Below, piece by piece: positions 59,836-64,000 of a stretch of DNA of 64,000 nucleotides; positions within the stretch are counted from its first letter, which is position 1, and the number at the start of each line of letters is the position of its first letter. The stretch spans positions 40,989,665 to 41,053,664 of the forward strand of contig NC_065570.1 in the NCBI RefSeq assembly GCF_937616625.2. The letters run 5' to 3'. A program made the translations under genes and the position numbers. The DNA is from Mercurialis annua (lineage: Eukaryota > Streptophyta > Magnoliopsida > Malpighiales > Euphorbiaceae). Under the pieces are notes generated by a model. The model ran no database searches, was not told the DNA's origin, and was given only the letters and a program-made list of their open reading frames with translations.

Positions 59836-62487
59836 TAGAATGTCAGTAATAGGTTATGCCTATAGGATAATGCCTCGGAAAGAGAGAACCTATAGGAAGC
59901 GTTGTAGTTAAACACGCGCCTAATAAAAGAACATATAAACATAACTCACAAAAACAATAATATAATATATACTACATAGTACATTTGTAGTGAACGTAAT
60001 TCCTATATTACGTTCTAGAGGCTGTAAAAGGGAAAGATAGATTATTATAAAGGAAAATCGATGTGGAACATCGATACCTGTATTTGTATCTGACGTGGTA
60101 CATAGTATTGCAGAAGTGGATATGGTGATTACAGCAATAGAAAATTTTGAATGTGATTGAGATATTGGAGATATGAAGAGAAAAGGGATGTGACAGAAGA
60201 ACAGTTTGTAAATGATAGAAAAATGACAGCAATACAAAAATTTAAAATATACCCAATAAATATAAAGAGAGCCGTTAATAGTCGCAAAGCGTATAATCTA
60301 GAGTAAGACTTACGATTTTATGAAAATTTTGAAAGTTTTTATGATTTTCAAAGTACAATTGTGCTCAGACATCGCATATGATATTGCATAATCACGATAG
60401 GAATGCATAAAAGAACGATTTTCAAACTCTAGATCATGCATCATATCTTTATAATGATAAAGGAAATGCGATTTTAAGCAACTCTTTGGTGATGAGAGGT
60501 GTCATCACTCTGAGCTACAATTGTACTAACGATTTTAAATGATTTATGAAAAGTGGTTTAGAAAGAGCTGCGCAGCCAAAAGAAGTTTTAAACTTGTTTT
60601 GTTCAGTAAGTAAACTCGGATATAAAGCCCTGCGACGAAAACTAAAAGATTATTATTATATAAGAATAAGATTTGTAAAATAAACTCCAATAATAGAATA
60701 AAGTCATGTTAATAATTATTGCAACGAGGCTAATGAAGCTAAAGGAGTGATCGTCGGAAAGCATACGCAGATAAGCTGCGATGCACTGGTAATATTTAAG
60801 GATATAATATTTATCCTTATAACAGAATAAATGATGAAATGACAGAGAGTCATATTAGACAAAAGAAGCGTAACGAATACATAAGAAAGATAAATGTAAT
60901 GATTATTCTTATGTTGAGATAGGCGACGTAGCGATCGAAAGTTATATTAGAAGAGAGGAACTAAAAGTATAAGGATGGGAAGACAATAGTATGAATGATG
61001 AACATTAAGCGATATTTAAAGGAGATATAGCGTTATCAATATCAGTGTTTAAAGATACAGAAGTAGAAAGAGAAAGGATACGAAATAATGAAGCATACGA
61101 TTCTGCAAGATATGAAAGTTTAAATTAGATAGATCAAAAGAGGTAATGATACTATATAACTGGTATTAAGTAAAGTTACTAATATCAGCCTTAAGAATTG
61201 TAAGTTACGTTAACAGAAAGGAGAAAGGCACACGTATAGACATATGTATCAGTAAATGTATGAATGGTGGATAATGTGAAGAAAAGTGTAAGGGTAAAAT
61301 TCAAACACCCTCAGAACTTAGTAAGGTAATTAAAGAATGCAAAGTTCTAGAGATACGTCAGAAGGATTATCAGAATAGAACAGCAGTAATGGAGCTATTA
61401 TAAAAGAAGGAAAGGCGTAGTGAATACAGTAAGTAAAAGATAAGATAATACTTTATTGCTATTGGACAGATATGAGTGAATTATATTTAAAAAGTCACTA
61501 TGTGATAAGAATGAGAAATGATACTTTGGAAAATGAGAATGAAGTTATGAAGCTAGTCGAAGTAAGAAGAAGAAGTATAAGACGAAAGGGGAAGTCGTTT
61601 AATCAATAAGAAAGAAGTTAAGCGAAAGTTAATTAACGAGAAAAGTTCTCGAAACAGTTAAATGTTAAAGAAACATACGAGATTCTTATGAGATTATTAT
61701 AAATAGGGAATTGTGACATAAAGGAGAAACATTTTTGACTGACGAGTCAATTAATGACTCGAGAGGATCTTTAAGGACTAATCAGAGAAAGTCAAGAAGA
61801 TAAAAATACGGATAGTATCGGTCAACGAAGACGAGCGTATAAGCTACACGGTTAAAGTCAACACAAAGAAAAGTGCATATAGCAATGGGGAATGTACGAA
61901 GGATCACGACCAATAGAACAACATAAAGTTCACAATAACTTAAGCAAAGCAAGGAAAAGTTGGAGGAAGTAAAGGAAGTATCAGACTCAACTACGTTAAG
62001 AAACAACAAATATGATAGACAAGATATAAGTTGAGAAAAGATTGATTGATAAAGAACGAAGTGTTAGATACTAGTAGAATGAAGTAAGTACATCATTAAG
62101 GATATAGCCGACACGTTGTCACTATTCACGTGTAAAAGAGACAAGTAGCAACCCGAGGACGATTGAGAATGAAATAGTAAACTTGGAGAATACCGAGTGA
62201 GAATTGATCGACGCTAATGACGAACAGAAGAAAGATTAAGACTAGTTGTACAGGACGTCGGGATTACAATATTAGTGATACGCCTGAAGCCACACTATTT
62301 TAGGAATGATGAATAGGATAGAAGTGACAATGAGAAGATTATCAACTAGGCAACCAATATGATGATATAGCCGTGCATGGGAAAAACTAATGGTTTCACT
62401 AACGCGTAGTAATGAACATTAAGAGAAGTATAAGGATAATCTTAAGATCCCAACAAGATTTATGAAAATTCGAGGACGATTTTTTTT
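59836..62487 (+). other. internal region without recognisable pol
   Basis: 2.65 kb, purine-rich on the plus strand with stops in all frames. No YxDD, DTG, zinc or integrase motifs could be read. The last 35 bases (attcgaggacgat before the PPT) resemble the end of Ty3/gypsy pol regions. Confidence 0.6.
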
Positions 62488-62499
62488 AAGGGGGAAGAA
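62488..62499 (+). other. polypurine tract
   Basis: aagggggaagaa directly before the 3' LTR start. Confidence 0.85.
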
Positions 62500-64000
62500 T
62501 GTGATACTCCAAAGTATTTAATTAGCTAACTGGACCACGTGTCCAGTTTTGAGTCGCAGAAGTGGCGATATCGGAAAGTTTTCCGATAAATAAGTTTTAG
62601 TAGGTCGGTTTAGAAAAGATTATTACGGAGAAAATTTATATTATATTTCAATTCTAAAATTAGAATTGGAATTAAATGGAAAAATGGCAAGAAAAGTCCA
62701 AAATAAGATACAGGGACCAAAGTGGTAATTTAGCCACTTTGTGTCGAAAATGGAAATATTGGATTTTAACGGGAAAGTATTAATATCGAGTTTCGTATTA
62801 TTTATCGGGGATAAAATAATACGTATAAGTCGTAATAAAAGAAGTTATCGATTTAGCTATGGACTAAATCGTGCGAAAGAAAAGTTTAAAGGATAAATGA
62901 TAAGAATCAAAAAGAACAAGGACTCAAGTGAGCTTTTAGCCAAATCATATATAATTAAGAAAATATGAAAGAAGGGAAGAGAGACTTCCAGAGAGAGCGA
63001 GGGAGTTGAGAGAAAACCTTCGATCGATTTGTTTCGCCGCCGTTTCTCCGTTCGACGTCCGATTCAAGCGATTCAAGCGGCGATTTCTTCAGAACCGAAA
63101 GCTCTATCATCTCCGGCCATCAAATTAAGGTAAGAGGTCGGGTTTTGGCATAAAAATATGGGTTTGTTGGCTGTTTTGATTAGGATCGAGTTTAGGTTGA
63201 ATTTTGACGTTTTTGAAGTTATTATGGTGTTTTTGAAGAAACCGAGAGATGGGTATTGAGTATGGGTGTGTGAAGCACGTCGGAATGGTGATAAAACCCC
63301 GGAAAATCGACTTCCGGGGAGCTGTGCACGTGGTGCACGACCGTGCACCACATGTGCACGAACATGTACTGGAAGTACAGGAACGTGCACCTAGCAAGGT
63401 ACAAGATCGTGTACCTAAAGTACACGAACGTGCACTTTTCATGGTGCACAAACGTGTACTGAGATTACACGAACGTGCACCAGTGAGGTGCACGAACGTG
63501 TACTTGATTACACGAACGTGTACCCACTGAAGGGCACGCCCGTGCACCCTGACTTGCCTCCACGCGTATGCAAGTTGTAATTGATCTAGGTGTGTGACGT
63601 TTTGAGTAATTTGACTCTAAAGGACGGGTTTCGGACTTTGAGAATCATTAATCTCGAGATTAGCTCGACGTTTTAGATAATTAATAATAATGGAAAACGT
63701 CAAGGACGTTAAGCGATTCTCAATTATGAGAAATAGTATTCGCTAAGTCGTTTATACGACTAAAGTTATTGAATACGTAAATAAGTATAAAATGAAACTA
63801 AATCCTAAAACTTAAAAGTATCATACGTATAAGAATGCGAGAATCACGTCTAACTATTAAACGATTTATCAGACGTGTCAGCAAGTAGTGGAGTTAGTAG
63901 AAGCGGACTAGCGAGAGCGTACTATCAGATCGATCATATCATTTCTTGGATTGCGGTCACTGTGAGTTGCATTTTACTTTCGTGTATTATATATATAAAG
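62500..64000 (+). repeat. 3' LTR of the young element (cut by window end)
   Basis: Starts TGTGATACTCCAAAG. The first 1,501 bp are collinear with 55773-57273. The inverted-repeat array is at 63333-63547. Confidence 0.95.
63333..63547. repeat. second copy of the inverted-repeat array
   Basis: Same units as 56606-56820 with five substitutions; four fall in units near 63375, 63399, 63444 and 63465 and weaken their symmetry. Confidence 0.95.

Larger units (their letters stand above)
55773..64000 (+). mobile_element. young LTR element with gag-like ORF only (runs off window)
   Basis: 5' LTR 55773-about 58355, tRNA-Met PBS 58360, one ORF 58831-59835, PPT 62488-62499, 3' LTR from 62500. Over the 1,501 bp of LTR that can be compared there are 14 substitutions and no indel by eye, so the insertion is recent. 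No RT, integrase, protease or RNase H motif was recognised between 59836 and 62487. This matches a TR-GAG or large derivative element mobilised by a relative. Confidence 0.88.

Overview
The window looks like repeat-rich nuclear DNA of a flowering plant, most likely a eudicot. Two intact intron-containing host genes were found: a pirin-family gene (+, six exons, 40142-41591) and a RABA5-type Rab GTPase gene (-, two exons, 42910-46919). They are convergent, about 1.3 kb apart. Almost everything else that can be identified is transposable-element DNA of several ages. No rRNA, tRNA or CRISPR was seen.

Layout. 1-4.4 kb: a CACTA-like terminus, short direct repeats, a decayed minus-strand fragment of an endogenous pararetrovirus, and the 5' part of an L1-type LINE (-). 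4366-9730: a second LINE (+) with target duplications, broken frames, an internal deletion and a 518-bp hAT-type MITE inside it. 10238-19176: a complete Ty1/copia element on the minus strand (LTRs, tRNA-Met PBS, PPT, 5-bp target duplication). Its gag-pol frame is stopped only by three nonsense codons. 20-25 kb: a cluster of non-autonomous elements with long terminal inverted repeats and 9-bp target duplications (Mutator-like). 25-39 kb: LTR fragments, a copia pol remnant split by a solo LTR, a 736-bp tandem duplication, and a 4-kb inverted-repeat element that itself received an LTR element.

39.9-47.1 kb is the gene island: TATA box, pirin gene, a small MITE between the genes, RABA5 gene, TATA box. 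48.8-51.4 kb: further inverted-repeat elements and a CACTA-type transposase scrap. 52-64 kb is a nest: an LTR-like repeat inserted into a copy of itself, then cut by an Athila-like Ty3/gypsy element (tRNA-Asp PBS, gag). That gag is interrupted by a very young LTR element that runs off the window. The young element has long LTRs, a tRNA-Met PBS and one acidic gag-like ORF, and no pol was recognised. Each of its LTRs carries a regular array of eleven inverted repeats spaced 20-24 bp apart.

All calls come from reading motifs, termini and target duplications by eye. Family names are by recognition, and percentages or ages are rough.
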